Of a DNA stretch of 64,000 bases, positions 37,001 through 52,000 are shown piece by piece (the stretch's first letter is position 1; each line of letters opens with the position of its first letter). The translations under genes were made by a program, and so were the position numbers. A model generated the notes under the pieces. That model worked only from the letters and a program-made list of their open reading frames with translations. It was not told the origin of the DNA and searched no databases. The DNA is from Aurelia coerulea (Eukaryota > Cnidaria > Scyphozoa > Semaeostomeae > Ulmaridae), in assembly GCA_039566865.1 (NCBI GenBank), contig CM076949.1, positions 3,386,501 to 3,450,500 on the forward strand. Reading direction: 5' to 3'.

Positions 37001-40000
37001 TTTGACGACGGAGCCCCTTTAAGCTACTTATCTATAATTCTGCTGTTGGACTTTTAAGAAGTTTGAACATTTTTGAAATTACTGCGTATTTTATATTCTA
37101 ACTCATTTGAGGATGTGACCTCATCAAATTCTAAATCGTAACCAGAAGAGTGAGGTTTTTGCTTGATACCATATTGTAGACATCCATAAACTATGGTTTT
37201 CTTCGAAATTATTTCATGTTGTGTCAAACAGTTTAGAAATTAAGAAAGTTTTAAGTTTCCTTGAAAATTTTTCTTGAATTTTCGTAAAAGAAGAAAAACG
37301 CTCTAAATCTGAAAATATCGAAGATTTCTCAGAAGTCCAACGGTAGAACTATAACAAAACAGCTGAAGTTCCTTTGAAGCAATATGGTTCAAGGAAATAG
37401 GTCATTGAATGTTACACCAACTTTTTTAAGGATTTGAAGCTTATGCTACCTTGATGTTATTGCAGGCTCAGGGATGAAGGAGTTCTAACAAAGATAATCT
37501 TGAGGATGGAAGCATATTTGGAAAAGTTTGGCACCTCGGACTTTATCTCAAAGATCTACCTGCTCAGAATCGAGCACATATATTATAAGGTAGGCTCTCA
37601 TTTGCATCCTAGTCTTGTCAGGTCAATGTCTTAACACTTTTGAGCTTTGTTATACTGTGTTTGCACTTGCAGTCGCAGTCTACGATTTCTTTTCTATCCT
37701 GTCGGATTGTCGTCTACCTTACCATCTTTAAAGGGGCTCCGTCGCCAAACAGTAAATAAATCCGTAAACTCGCACGTGTCACCAATTATCCATTGTTCAT
37801 TCATTGTTTTGTGCAGTTTGTTTGGTGGCTTCACCCAAGCCAACAAAAAGTGACCGTTAAAAATCCACTTATATCCGAGCAATCGTGGAAGATATGAATG
37901 TTTTGTTTGCTCCTCAGTGATGTACAATGATTTATGTCCAAACAGCAACTTTCATTTTGAAAAAAATATGAAAATCCTGTGTGATATCACCTTTCAAAAA
38001 ACTGCAAAAATCATCGTTTTGTTTACATTTTGGCGACGGAGCCCCTTTAAAGCAATGCAATTTGTCCTTGGCGCGCAACGTTTTATTGTTAAGGGCAGAG
38101 TTTGACAAGTCCACTAAATACAGAAAATTTATATTTGCTGTAACTGTTCTCCTTTTTTTCCTTCATCAATTTTATCTGCTGGGTTATCACATAACTTATA
38201 AGTTAATCTATAAGAACCTTTTCCCAAGTGAATCGATCTTGACATATTCATTCGCCCGACAGCTTGACATGAAGGCATTGAAGAAAATCAGAGAACAAGT
38301 TGAGAAGAGCGGTCAGAACGAAGGTAAATACATTGTACTCTCATTCGTTTGCCCGTTTAAAAATTTAATTTTTTAGGATAAAATATGTTTGGTGTAGTTA
38401 AATGAGTTTGTACTGTAATAGACCTTGTAGCTATTTTAAAAAGGAGTCTGGATCGAGCTATAGTTTTATACAATTATATATGCAAGGTTCGATGGAGTGG
38501 CATTGGAGTGGCGGTTCGATGGAGCCTTTATCTCTGTTGTTCACTTCGAAAATTCTACAAAATTTATAGATATCATTCGATCTGCACGTTGTTTTAGAAT
38601 AGCTAAAACGTCTATTGGATATGGAGTTCTACTTAGAATCTTCAAACTTATGGCTGGTTGATTACAAGGAGCAAATGACTCCAAAAATAGGCGCACGAGA
38701 TTTTAGGAATTCTTGAAGATTTTTGGAGATTTTTTCTTAGATTTTGATTTTTTAAGATTTTTTAAATGTTTGGATTTTTTCTGAGATTTTCAAGAGTTTC
38801 GCCGATTTCATTCTCGAGATTTTGCATAATGTTTAAGGATTTTAAACGATTTTTGAGATTTTTAAACAAAGTTCGAAAAAGTTTTTGAGAATTCTCATCA
38901 TTTGTTGCGGGAGATTTCTGGTTTTTGTGATCCTAGAAGATTTTTTGCATCTTTTTTGGGATTTCTAACATTTTTTCCATATTTTTGGCATTTTCAAGAC
39001 TTTCGGGATTTTTTCAAGATTTTTAAAGATTTTTACGAAAGTGTACAGCGAGATTTTTGAAGTGGCTTGCCCCTCGGTTGATTTGATCCATGATTGTTAA
39101 TCCGTGAATGTTGATCCGTGATTTGTGCTTTGATTAGACCATTTTTGTTATTATCAGACTTGGTTATTGTACGGCACATATAAGGAAATCCTGTTGCTCA
39201 TAACTTTAACAATGAGTGTAAGCTCCTTGTTTGTGAGTACTGGGAGACAGTTCGTCATTTTTGGCTTATGAATCAAGCAGAATCTCCAAGACATGACTTA
39301 TAGATTAGAGAAAATTTAGTGAGTGCTGGGAGACATTTCACCATGTTTGCCTGATGAATCAAGCAGAATTTCGAAGACTTATGACTTATAGATTAGAGAA
39401 AATTTATTGGGTTCGAATGCAAAAGGGAATCGACAAGTTGGTCCGAGCCAAGTTAAAAACATACACGTTTTTTTTATAAGAAACTTGGATCAGCACCTAG
39501 TACTAAAAGTTTCCTAATTTCGCATGAAAATTTCGGCGTTTTAGTAGTAAAAGTTTCTTAATTAGTTTCTTATTTTTTGGGCCTAAAATTGCGGTATTGT
39601 TCGAAGTTGGGCCTTCTTCTCGACAAAGGGCTTCCATTTTGCATTGACATTGTCATCAAGAAGAAGCCATGCACAGCAAGGCAAAAAGTTGCCAATTTTG
39701 CAAATTTTGCAGTTAAAAGTCAAGAAAAGACGAAGGCACCTTTGTTAGAGAGACATAGATTAAGAGAGACATACAGAAATAGAGTTTTAGAGTTTCTTAA
39801 CTGTTCTTGAGCGTAGTACTAGAGTTTCTTAAATTTTTGGTCATCGTAGTACTAGTTTCTTATAAACCAGTTTCTTATAAAAAAAACATGTACCCTAGCT
39901 TTAATATGTACCGTTTTATTGTGAAGCTAAGTAACTAGAAGTGCGTAGGCATTTTCGTTAACCTATTTATAGCAGCCACTCAATATAGCTATGTCTATTC

Positions 40001-43000
40001 CTGTTATAAATCATAGTTTTTTGAGCCCTCTGATTTTTCTTCCACAGCTGGCCTACGTAAGAACGAAGAAGCTCGTCGTGAGAAGACTGACGAGCCTAAG
40101 GCGACTGAAGAAAAAACTGACGCAGCAAAAGAGACCCCAAAAGAAGCCGAAAAGGCTGAAACTGAGGCTGCAGTAACTGATGAAAAATCTAGTGAAGCTG
40201 ATAAGGAGGCTGACAAGGAGGCTGAGAAGTCTGAAGAAAAAGTCCCGGATGATGCTGAAAAATCACCCGAGACTGAGACTAAAGAAAAGGAGAGCAACTC
40301 AGAGATTATTGATAGGCTGTGTAAATATGTGTACACAAAAGGGTCAGACCGTGTGAGAACACGTGCTATGTTATGCCATATTTACCATCATGCATTGCAT
40401 GATCGATTGTATGAAGCAAGAGATTTAATATTGATTTCTCATCTGCAAGAAACGATTCAGCATTCAGATATACCTACGCAGGTTAGTAGAAAAGCTGCTT
40501 CTCGATTCTTTTTTTTTTTGATGAATTGGAAATGTGGTATTTTTGCTGTGATGGAAACATAATTTTCATCGACGAGGTTCTTTTTTCAGGAATTTACATT
40601 TACATTTTTGGTATGGACCAAACTTTGCTATACTACCTAAATGTTTTTGAAGTTTCTGGTATACAACACGTAATATTTAGTTGCTTTGCATGGCAATTTT
40701 TGATTGTTTGTATAAATTATTTGTGTCAATTTATATTTCCAAACCTCTCCAAGTAACACATGCCATCAAAGTACTTCAAATATTCATTTCTTTGGAATAA
40801 AACATTGATTTTGTTGATTTCTTCATGCTTAAAGGCATTGAGTCCATCTAAATAGCCGGCTCATAACCAATATCAATTTCTTTTAAATCATCAAACAACA
40901 GTTGTCATTTTATTGATGTTGAAATAGAACCAAACGACAAAGCAGAAACTGCGCAAAACTCGTAGCTTTAAACCCCCATTTCTCCCTGCAACAGATCCTG
41001 AAATTAGCCAACACTTGATATTCTCTGCCCTGGACCTTAAAGTGAATGAACGGAGCTAAGAGGAAGTCGTCTATAAATAGGTCATTGAAAACTCCTACGC
41101 ATGTTATTGTTCCTCTTGCTAAACAATATCCATGATCGTCTCGAAATCATCAAATACAATAGGCTAATAATAGAATACCCAGACTCCTTCCGCGCGGGGC
41201 TTTCATCTCCGTTGATTCTCTTTAAGCTCTTGATTTATCATTTCAAAAAGCTTGTGTATCGAAATAATTCCTTTGATTGCTAGATGATGTCATTTTACGC
41301 AGTTTCTGCTCTGTCGAACCAAACAAATTCCAAAGATAATGCAAAGGCTATGTTTCCCACTGCTGTTGATATCAGCACTATTGTGTGATAACAAAGGATC
41401 ATGAGTAGTTTGCCAGCAAGACTTCTGCATAGCGTATACCGTCATGTATTTGTATGGACTCGATGCTTTAAACCTTCCTTTTCTTTCTTTTTATCTTTGT
41501 AAACTTTTGGTACATTACTCCTGCACGTAGAGAAAATAATTCAAAAGAACAATAACTTTAAAGGGGCTCCGTTGCCAAACAATAAACAAATCTGTAAACT
41601 CGCACGTGTCACCAATTATCCATTGTTCATCCATTGTTTTCTGCAGTTTGTTTTGTGGCTTCACCTAAGCCACCAAAAAGTGACCGTTCAGAATACACTT
41701 ATATCCAAGCAATCGTAGAAGATATAAATGTTTGGTTTGTTCCTTAATGAAGTACAATGATTTATGTCCAAACAGCAACTTTCATTTTGAAAATACACGA
41801 AAATCCTGTGTGATATCACCTTTCAAAAAACTGCAAAAATCATCGTTTTGTTTACATTTTGGCGACGGAGCCCCTTTAAACATAGCATTTGTTCTTCTTC
41901 CTTCTAGATTCTCTACAATCGCACAATGGTTCAGTTAGGACTTTGCGCCTTCAGACACGGAATGATTCGTGATGCCCACAATGCATTGTTGGATATTCAG
42001 TCAACTGGGAGAGCAAAGGAGCTTCTAGCACAAGTAAGGATATATTTAGGTTCAATTAATTTTCTGTCATATCTAAGTGTACTCGATACACGTTATGAAG
42101 CCTGTTATCTAAGAATTTCTACGTTAGTAGTCAAGATAATAGCAACGTGTTCGAAAACATTGGTGCTCGCATGTGGAATAACCTTCCTCCTTCCTTAAAG
42201 TCAATCTCAAAACAAAAGCACTTCATTAAAAAACTTAAAGAAAACATCATCTTAACATACCAAAATGAACTCTAAAAGATCTGCATGATTAATAAGATTT
42301 ACAAACCAATAAAAAATTTCTAATTAACAAAAATATATCTTACTGTTGAATTCATAGCTTTGTACTATGACGTATTTTTTCTTTTTCGTATATTCTTTTG
42401 ATATTTAATTTACGGTCCAAGCTAGATATGCTCCGCTTTTCTTGGGTCGTGTAGAATACATTTGTTTTTATCTTACATTGTATTAGGCTATTGTATTCTG
42501 CGAATAAAATTGAATTGCATTATCTTACATATTCCAAATAATGATTATGTGTTTCCAGCCTAGACTCACTACTTGTCTAGTTTTGCTTTTTGCCTGAACT
42601 GATAATGCTACAACTACGACTCATTTCCCTACACTTGTAAAAACGAATTAGTTCCGTACTGATGCTAATAGACCTTTTCGCTCTTCTACAAAAGGTTCGA
42701 TTAAGTGGCGTTGTAGCTTCTATCACTATTTTGTACATTCGAACATTCTACGAAATATATCAAGATATCGTTCGATTCTGATTCTCTTTTAGAATGTATC
42801 TAAAAGATCTATTTGGCCTAAAACCATCTGCCATTTTTTCCTCAAAACCACCGAACCTGAAACGCCACAAAAGCAGTTTTTGGAACTGCTGTACCATAAA
42901 ACTTGCTATCAGAACTTAGATGAATGTTCATTCTAGCCATAAATACAAAAACCGCCTTCGTCTAAGCCATGTTCTGATCACCACGCGACGGCACGACAAA

Positions 43001-46000
43001 AACTTATCGCCGCTTGACATTTTTAACCTGTTTTACAGCTCCAGGGAAATAAGGCCCTCACTGCAGCAACAACAATAACAATTCAACTCAATGAGATGAG
43101 CGTAACTTGAGAGTCCATATGGAGTGAGGCTATTTCCAGCTTACTTCTGAGTAAAGAATGTGTGTTAGATAACAAGAAAGGTGCGGGTGCTTGTTTACTC
43201 ACAGAAACATAATAACAAATTGGTTTTTTCCAGGGTCTCATGAATTTGAAAATGCAAGAGAGATCACCGGAGCAAGAGAAGATTGAGAAAAGGAGACTGG
43301 TATGTAAATCATTAGATTAATATTTGTATGTAATGGAAACAAGAAATGTAAATGAGTTGTGAAAAAACAGGTTTTTTCTTAAATGATATAAGCTCTTTGT
43401 CGTTGATTTAGATTTTGTTTCTCATTTTCTAATTTATTTATTTATGCACATTTTCCTTCCCCCGTAGATGCCATTCCACATGCACATAAATCTAGAACTG
43501 CTGGAATGTGTGTACTTGACGTCAGCACTCTTATTGGAAATACCCTACATGGCAGGTTAGTAAAAGCACGTAACAAACCATTTAAAACACATATGCCACG
43601 TTAGCAATTGGTTAATACAACAAACAAACAGACCTCACCAAAAGTTTTTTGTGCCTGCGAGCACAAAATTGCCACAAAAATGTGCCTGCAAAATTTTTTC
43701 AACGTATATCATCTAAGATTTCGATTCTTTCTGTTGTGCATCACATCAAGCAAACTTTGATAGAGCGAGGGACATTTTGGTTCTAAAAGTTGGATGGTGC
43801 CTTTGGAATAAACGTTTATGATAGACAAGATATATGAAACCTTGCCTTTGTTTAGGAACACTTCCATTTCAACAATCATTGACACACTTATACAGTTGTT
43901 TCTTTGCTTTAAAACAATGAAACTCATCTGGTACACAATGGAGGTTTCCTTCATATCACAAATTTTTCCATTAATTATGGTTTGGTTACAGAGTTGAATT
44001 CGAATCAGATCTATTTGTCACTTTTTCATTCGCTCTAAAACTTTAAATGCAGTAAAGTCCTTCACTTTATTATCAAAGCGACATGCGAAATGCCAATTAA
44101 TTTTATTCCCTTTCCCAGATTCCTTCCAACATTGCTTCATACTGTTATCAATGACACTGTCCGCATGTTCAATATTTGGGCCGTTAACTGCAATATGCTT
44201 CTCTAGACGTCTTAAAACTCTTGGAAATTATCGTTGCTAGTGACGGGTGACGGGTCTAACTGATAGCTCTTTTAACTATAGACAAATCTCACTGCTGTAA
44301 TGCAAACTGTAAAGCACCAAATCCGGCTTTAGGCGAGATCAAACACACTCCCAGGTCCTATTCACACACGCAGATACACAGCAATCAAAAACATTAAAGT
44401 ATGGCAGAACTCGATGTCCAAATCAATTATAATTTCATTATCTTAACCTTTCAAATCATTTTAATGCAATATCTCATTACTCAATTCCTACCAATTGATC
44501 GTTATAAACTTCAGAAAAGATCATTTTTTTTTAGATAAATGTGCCTGCAGATATTCGCTGGATTTAAAAATGTGCCTGCGAGCGGCGCTCGCACGCTCGC
44601 GCACTTTAGCGATGCCTGCAAACAAATTTGGAGTGGAATTCCATTGTTTCATGACTTTTTATTTCTGTTTCATGAATTTTTATTGCAATGAAAATTCAGC
44701 CTCGATCCTGTGCCTTGTAATAAACAATAGAGAGGATTGTATTGCATGAACCAATCAGCTTCATGACATACGCCCTTCAAGTCTCACTCCTTTTTGTCCT
44801 TTTGTTAACTTTCTCTGCTGAACAGACAAATCGGCTGAGGTTTGTCTTACCCATTTCAAGTCATGTGATCATACTCTTAGGAAGTTTTAGTATTATACTT
44901 ATTTTGCATTCATAGCACAAGTTTTCATGGCACAAAATATGTTAAATAATTCAAAAGATGTTTTATCAAGAGACTGAACAATTGACTTGAAGTGGGTGTA
45001 AACAAACCTTGGCCGATTTTGTCTATCAGGTGTAAGTCATGTGATTTAGTATTGTACTAATTTTTGCATTCATGACACAATTTCTCATGGTTTGAAATAT
45101 GTTAAAGAATTCAAAAGGTGTTTTATCAAGAGATTGCATCTGACTTGAAGTGGTTGTGACCTTAGCCAATTTTGTCAATTAAAGGCAGTCTGTCATCACA
45201 AGGACAATACAAAGAATAAGAAAATTGAATGGCTACTGATCCTAATGCCTTTCTACGACCGTAAAAAGTGATAACGATCAGCCTTCCTTTATTCAAAATG
45301 CAAGGATTCACAAAGACATCCGTTGTGTGGAGCTTTGACTTTGTTGCGGCCAATCAGATACGTGACAGACTGCATTTAATACACATTGATACCAAGTTTG
45401 AATTACAGTGGACAGCAAAAATTATTAGTTCAAAGAACTCACTGTTAAGTCTGTTTCTATACTCGGCAGAGATTTAGTGAAATTTTGAAAGAGACCGTAG
45501 TGAACATTTCTTTCCAATTGACGTTATTTGAGTTGTGTATATGCTGCATACTCAGTAGACCCTGCGAGGCCTCTTCATGTCTTACCAGGGGGGATAATGT
45601 ATGCAAGATTGATGTGGTAAATTCTCGCAATTACTTGAGATGTTAATTCACTCAAGATTCGAGATTTCCTCGACATTTCGTAGCATAACTGTACTTCTTG
45701 ATCAATAATCACGCTTATGATAAACACGCAGCATTTCTGACTATTTCATATTTACAGTTCTGTCTTTCTTTCTCTTTTGTTTCTTATTGTATTCATGTGT
45801 TTTGATTTGTAGCTCGAGAATTTGACAATCGTCGACGAATAATCAGCAAAAGTTTTCACCATCAGTTACGTCTGAGTGACCGCCAACCTCTTGTTGGTAC
45901 GTTGCGTTATTTTCTAATTCATTGCATTCACCGAAAATAACTTTATTTATTTACTAAACTACAATACACATATAGTAGTGAGGTCAGTCTAGCAAGATTG

Positions 46001-49000
46001 TATATAGGTGTGCCAAATAGAGCTAACACGGAAAACACATTATTCCTATCGCTCGTACGTTCATTTGATACATGTAACCTGAATCTCTGAAAACAGGGAG
46101 GGGATGGGCGGGAGGGATCCTATCTTTCATATAACAGTACTTGCTATCGACCTGTGATTATCCATGCCTTGAAGAGCTTTTTATATTTGCCTACTAAGCA
46201 TGCCTCCACGGTTATCGTGCAACAGTATTCCCTTAAGAAACTTAACAATGCTACTACAAAATAGTTTCCTATTGTACTGTTAATAAATTCATTTATTGAA
46301 ATTATTTTAGCTTAGTCAAAATCGTATTTTCTTTAAGACCTAAATGAGCACAGAAATGCCCAATTTTGTTCAGTGAAAGCAGAACATATCTTGCCTAACG
46401 CTCTGAGCAGGGCATTTTTGCGAAAATATGTTAAAGACACAATCTTTTCAATAAACTCATGGGCAGATTTAGAAACTTGGTTGATTAACCACGACGGTAA
46501 ATATTTCTTCGTGTTTCACATCGGAGGGGTCGCAGTGGACGCTATTCCTGTAGGCCCTCTTTTGAGTTGCCTTTTTTTTATCATAAAAGAGCATTGTGTA
46601 TTATAGAACCTTCTATAATTAAAAATCTTCATAGGAAAATGTTTTTTATCATAAAAGAGCATTGTGTATTATAGAACCTTCTATAATTAAAAATCTTCTT
46701 TTATCTAAGTTTTAATGAAAAAGGGTATACAGTAGCATTTTCTTGTACACTAAATGATGGTTAATCTGACCGTGAACTGATAATTGCCCATGAGTTGAGT
46801 GAGCAAACTATACCTAATCTTTTTCGAAGAATACTAGGTGGTAGTTTGGCAGGACAAAGCATATATTCTTGATACAGTCACGGTTATTTCTTGAATGTGC
46901 ACACTGTTAAATTGCCATCATAACTGCCTTTTCCGTCCGAATGGACCTTTTAGCTATTCTACAAAAGAGCCTGGATCGAGCGTTATTTTTATACGCGAGG
47001 CTCGATCGAGTGCCGTTAGAGCTTCTATCGCTATTGTGCATCTAAAATTCTACGAAATGTAGCAGAACATCGTTCGATTCTGATTCTTTTAATCGGTTGT
47101 TTTCTGCCAAAATCTACCGAAAATAAAGTTTATCTGCTATTTTATCTCGATAAATTTTATTTTATCTAGCAAGTAAAAAGGTCTATTCAAGTATTCGAAT
47201 ATTGCAGTTTCGAAAATCAGTTATTTAGCAAGCGAATTCAGCTGTTGGCTAAAATGATCCGATTTTCTGGATATTCAATCGCGACATTCTGACTTAATAT
47301 TCTCGGCGTAAAGTCGGCAAATATTTTATCATGCATGCGTCTGTTTTTAAACTGTTTCATCGGCCGTTTTTCCACAACTTGCTGAGAGTTCACTGTGCCG
47401 CAAGTTAGCCGACCAATTCGGACGCTGCCTTGTTATTGTTTGTTTATCCATTTCTAGTCAGCATGCTCCCCTGCGATGGAGAGATCATGTGTTACAGGAA
47501 TGGGAGATTGATCAAGCCTCTGTTTGCAATCAGAAATCTCGTTTTGATATTTCTGATTTGCTTTCAACAGAAGCAGGATTGTTTTCGAGAGTCGGCTCTG
47601 GCATGTTTTGTTGTCTTAGCCATAGTTTGAGAACGAATATTTTTGTTTGTTTTAATTTGTTTTCATTTAATTAACCAAGGGAGTCAGTGTCGGCATTTTA
47701 GGTAATTTTCAACAATGAGATAATTTGTCATGAGGTTGCAACGAAAATTACAAAAAGTTAGTGCTACTAAGAGCCTGTTTATATGAGGACGAACACCTCA
47801 CCTGCCAGACTCAGGGCTAACAGGTGAGGTAAATTTCAGCCACTGTTTATATGAGATTTTTCACCTCACCTATCAGCCCCAGGGCTGAGAGGGGAGATGG
47901 AGTGAAGTCTCTCTTCTGTGAAATCAGAACGAATTAACCAATAAAAATCAACGAATGATTCAGTTCACCTCACCATACCGGTGGTATTTCGTTTATATGG
48001 AAAAATTTCGTCTCACCCAGGTGGCATTTCGCCTCAGGTGAGATGGGATCTCACTACACCGGTGGTGTTGCGTTTGCCATATAAACGTGAAATGAAAATC
48101 GCCTATCAGCCCAGGGTCTGGCAGGTGAGGTGGTTTTCCTCATATAAACAGGCCCTAAGAAAGACAAAAATCTCAAATTTTGTTAATATACATATATCCT
48201 CAAAAATTCCTCACATCTAAAATACTTGAAATGTAAGGTAGGAAAGCATCTTAGCGATATGAAGGACCAAGATGGGTTCCTTAATGAATCGCTAATTTGA
48301 ATGTTTTTTTTAAGTAAGTTAAGAGAGACTACTGTATAGTTAGACGTTATTTTAACAGTTTTAATTCGCTTATAGGGCCTCCGGAGACAATGAGAGAGCA
48401 TATTGTTGCTGCAGCTAAAGCGATGAAGAAGGGGGACTGGAAGCTCTGTTCACAGTACATCCTAGCCGTCAAGGTAAGATTGGTTTATTGGCTACTTTGC
48501 TTTGCAAAAAGGAGTATTTGCTCAGCAACCTGTTACGGAATGTGACTTAGGTAGCCTACGTGCAGTCTTTATTCAAAGCTGCAAACTGTTGGTTGTGGAT
48601 AAACATCGAAATTGCATAGCCACCTGGACAGCTTCAAAGTTTGTTTGAACCACACAGTGCAGCCAATAGCTCATCCTCTTTACTCTTGCGTTTCAAGCCA
48701 TTTCTAGTCAGCATCCTCTCGTTCGGTTGAGAGAAATGTGTTACAGGAATGGTAGATTTTTAGGCCCTTCTGTTTCATTACTGAGCCTCGTCTTGATGCT
48801 CAGTTATGGAATTCAAAGAGGGGCTGGTGCTTCGGAGAGTAGGCCATGATATTTTGCTCGTTGTCATGGTTATAGTTTGAATGCATACATTTCTGATTTG
48901 TATATTCGTAAGACGTATGGCACTGCTTTCCAGATTGACCAGTAATCTGCTGAAATTTTCGTTCAAAGAATTCGTTTAACACTTGGGACATTATTTGCTT

Positions 49001-52000
49001 TGTTTTGGTTTGTAGCGTATCTTTAGAAGAACCTTGAACCTTCGGTTTTCCATGTAAGTTTTGCTTGTCTTTGAATCTAAAGCTTCTAAAAAGGATGTCA
49101 TTTATAACCTATTTATTCTGTTTTTAGAGCTGGAATCTATTCAGCAAATCAGACGAGGTGAAAGAAATGCTGAAAAGGTAACTACTAAATCAACACTTCT
49201 CGTTGCCTCTAATGTCTGTGACATCTCATCTCTTTCCCCCTTGATACAGTTTGCTGCTTGTATTAAGTAGCCTTCGTCAATTCAATTTCCGCCAAATGCC
49301 CCTTCTATGCACCCTGCGTGCAGCTTCAACCAGGAGGAGTTGAGAATGCACGCAGGCTACTTTCACGAGACTCATTACTAGTCACTATATCGAACCAGTC
49401 TTTGAATCGTTCAACTCCTAGTCATTTTACAGACAATTTTTTCCACATTTATGAAATATGTTAATTTTATTTCGTAGTAAAATCAAAGAAGAAAGCTTGC
49501 GTACATATATGTTTACCTACAACAAAGTTTATGATTCGATCAGGTATGCAATTTTTAATTACTTACTGCAAGGACATTAGCAGAAAATTTACAAAAAATG
49601 GATCAGTCCATGATGAGACATTTTTCTCCAAGCTCTTTGTGACAGTTCTTCTACTTCTACTTCTACCAATATACTGAATGCCTTCTAAAAAGAAGCTTAG
49701 CATCAGTTTCTAAAATGATAATAAAAACAAGAAGAAGAAAAAACCATTTTTTTTGTTTTAATTTTCTAAGTTAAAGGGAATCTAAGCATATATAGGCCTT
49801 CAATAAAAAGTAACAAGTAATTGAATTTGGATTGGATGAAGCTTGAGCGACTTTTTTATGCTTAGTTTCCCTTTGAGGCTATAATGCAGTAGAATAAGAC
49901 TTTTTTCTTCACATGAACATATTAAAAGTATGTCAATGTACAAATCTTTCATGTTGCATTTCCTGCACTCTGTTTTTGAAAACTTTTAGAGTTTGACGAT
50001 CAATCACATGTAAGCCTCTCCATTGTATGACTGTACGTGGCAAGAATGAGATCCTAAAGGTTAATTTCCAGTCAATGGAATTTTCTGAGCGGGCGGAATT
50101 TTTATTGTATTCGAGAGCAAATGTCGCTCTGGCATTGAATAGAAAGTTACGGCTGAGTGACCTTTTATTGTCTAAAATTCCGCCCGCTCGGAAAATTCCA
50201 CTGACTGGAAATTAGCCTTAACAGAACATAAGATCTGTTTTGTTGAAGCTGTATTAGTGTCTCATTTCTAACACTTCTCAGTTCCATGTTTCATTCCTTC
50301 TAAGTTGCACATTGTAATTTCGTTTTCTCTTCTCAGTATGCATAATTTGGCAGAAATGTTCGAATTACCACACAGTGTTGTGCATAGCATTGTCAGCAAG
50401 ATGATCATCAGTGAGGAACTGCAGGTGAGTGTAACCACGCACATTTGATTATGTCTTTAGGGGTTTTAGTAGCCTACGAGTAGACCCATTATCCTAAAGA
50501 ATAAAAGGGTCTACGAAATAGAGAAATAAAGCTTGCTACGGCTGCCCAATTAATTATGTTAATCCACTATTCAAATAATGTGTGAAAGCAGTCTAAACAA
50601 AGGCTGCATAAATTGAGTTGTAGAAATCTGGAACTGTAGTAGCAAGTTTTCGCTCATTGATTCGTAGACCCTCTTTCTGTTGGGATAATAATTCTACACG
50701 TAGGCTAGGGTTTTACGGGTTCTACAGGGTTGCAAGATTTAGCAGAATTTTTGTAGAGAAACGACTGAATGTCACAAGATTTTATTTTCTTACTCATCAC
50801 ATTCAAATGATAAAAACTTATTTATTAACTACAAAAGTACTCAAGTATGTAGGAAGTCGTAACACTAAACTTTCAAATATCGTTGAAAGGGTTTTGAGGA
50901 GGGGTAGGTGGGAAATCGTACAGATATACTTGATATTGACCTGTGAAAACACCACACTTCATCACGGATTTACATAAGATGGTTTAAATAAGATTGTTCC
51001 TTTTTGTTTGTATAGGCATCTTGGGATGAGCCAACCCAAACATTGGTTCTTCATCATGGCGCTGAACCAACACTGCTACAAAGTTTGACTCTGCAGTTAG
51101 CTGATAAGGTCAGTTACGTCGGCATAAATGCATCAAAATTATCTGAACGAGACAGAAGAGTTCGATTATTCTTGGGGCAAAATATAGCAGATTTATCAGC
51201 TTAGATCATTTGGCACTACATTGAGATCGTTTCAAATCTATACGACAAAAGCTTTGCCTGTTTGTAATTCATTTGTTGAGAATTATGTCAAATTTTATGG
51301 ATCTGGATTCTTAGTTTGTTTATTAAAGGAGTGTCATGGCTGAATATTATTTGTAAGGAAAATCCAGTGGCCATTAATTGGAACCAGGAAGTCCAAGGCC
51401 GTTCAACTGAACACAAGCTCAAGCAAATGTGCAGATCATTAATGCGCTACGTTCAACCTTATAAGGGTGTCTAATTTGGATTTTTTACGAAAAGATAAAA
51501 TTTGTCAGCTTTCCCTCCAGCCGGAAGTTACATAGCTGAAAACGTTCTCCAGTTTTGAGTGAATAGAGAATTTCATTATCAGTGTAACGGCGAATAGTTT
51601 CGTATTTGTTGAACAAGATGATAAAGTGACAAGACTTGGGCTGATGGATCATGATTACTATTTTCACTGGCTTTGCCCAAGTCTTTTCACTTCGTCATCT
51701 TGTTCAACAAATATGAAACTATTCGTCTTCAGTATGCCATAGACCATTTTGACATTTAGAAAAAGGATCTGGGGAGAGCAATATTTTTCTGGTAAATGGC
51801 TGCCACAGGGCTTTTCACCAACGATAAATTGAACTGTGGCAGCCATTTACCAGAAAAATGTTGCTCTCCCCATGCCCTCTTCTAAATGTCAAAATGGTCT
51901 ATTGTTCTAAAAACGCTTCCCTTTTCTCCAGCCATAATGGTGAGACCGTCATGTTTCCCTGACTCTGCACTTAAAGGGAATGTAAGCATATAAAAGTGGC

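Noticed and set aside
40004..40336. 110-codon antisense Ser/Ala-rich frame
   Set aside because: Shadow of the Lys/Glu/Ala-rich coding exon 18 of eIF3c on the other strand.
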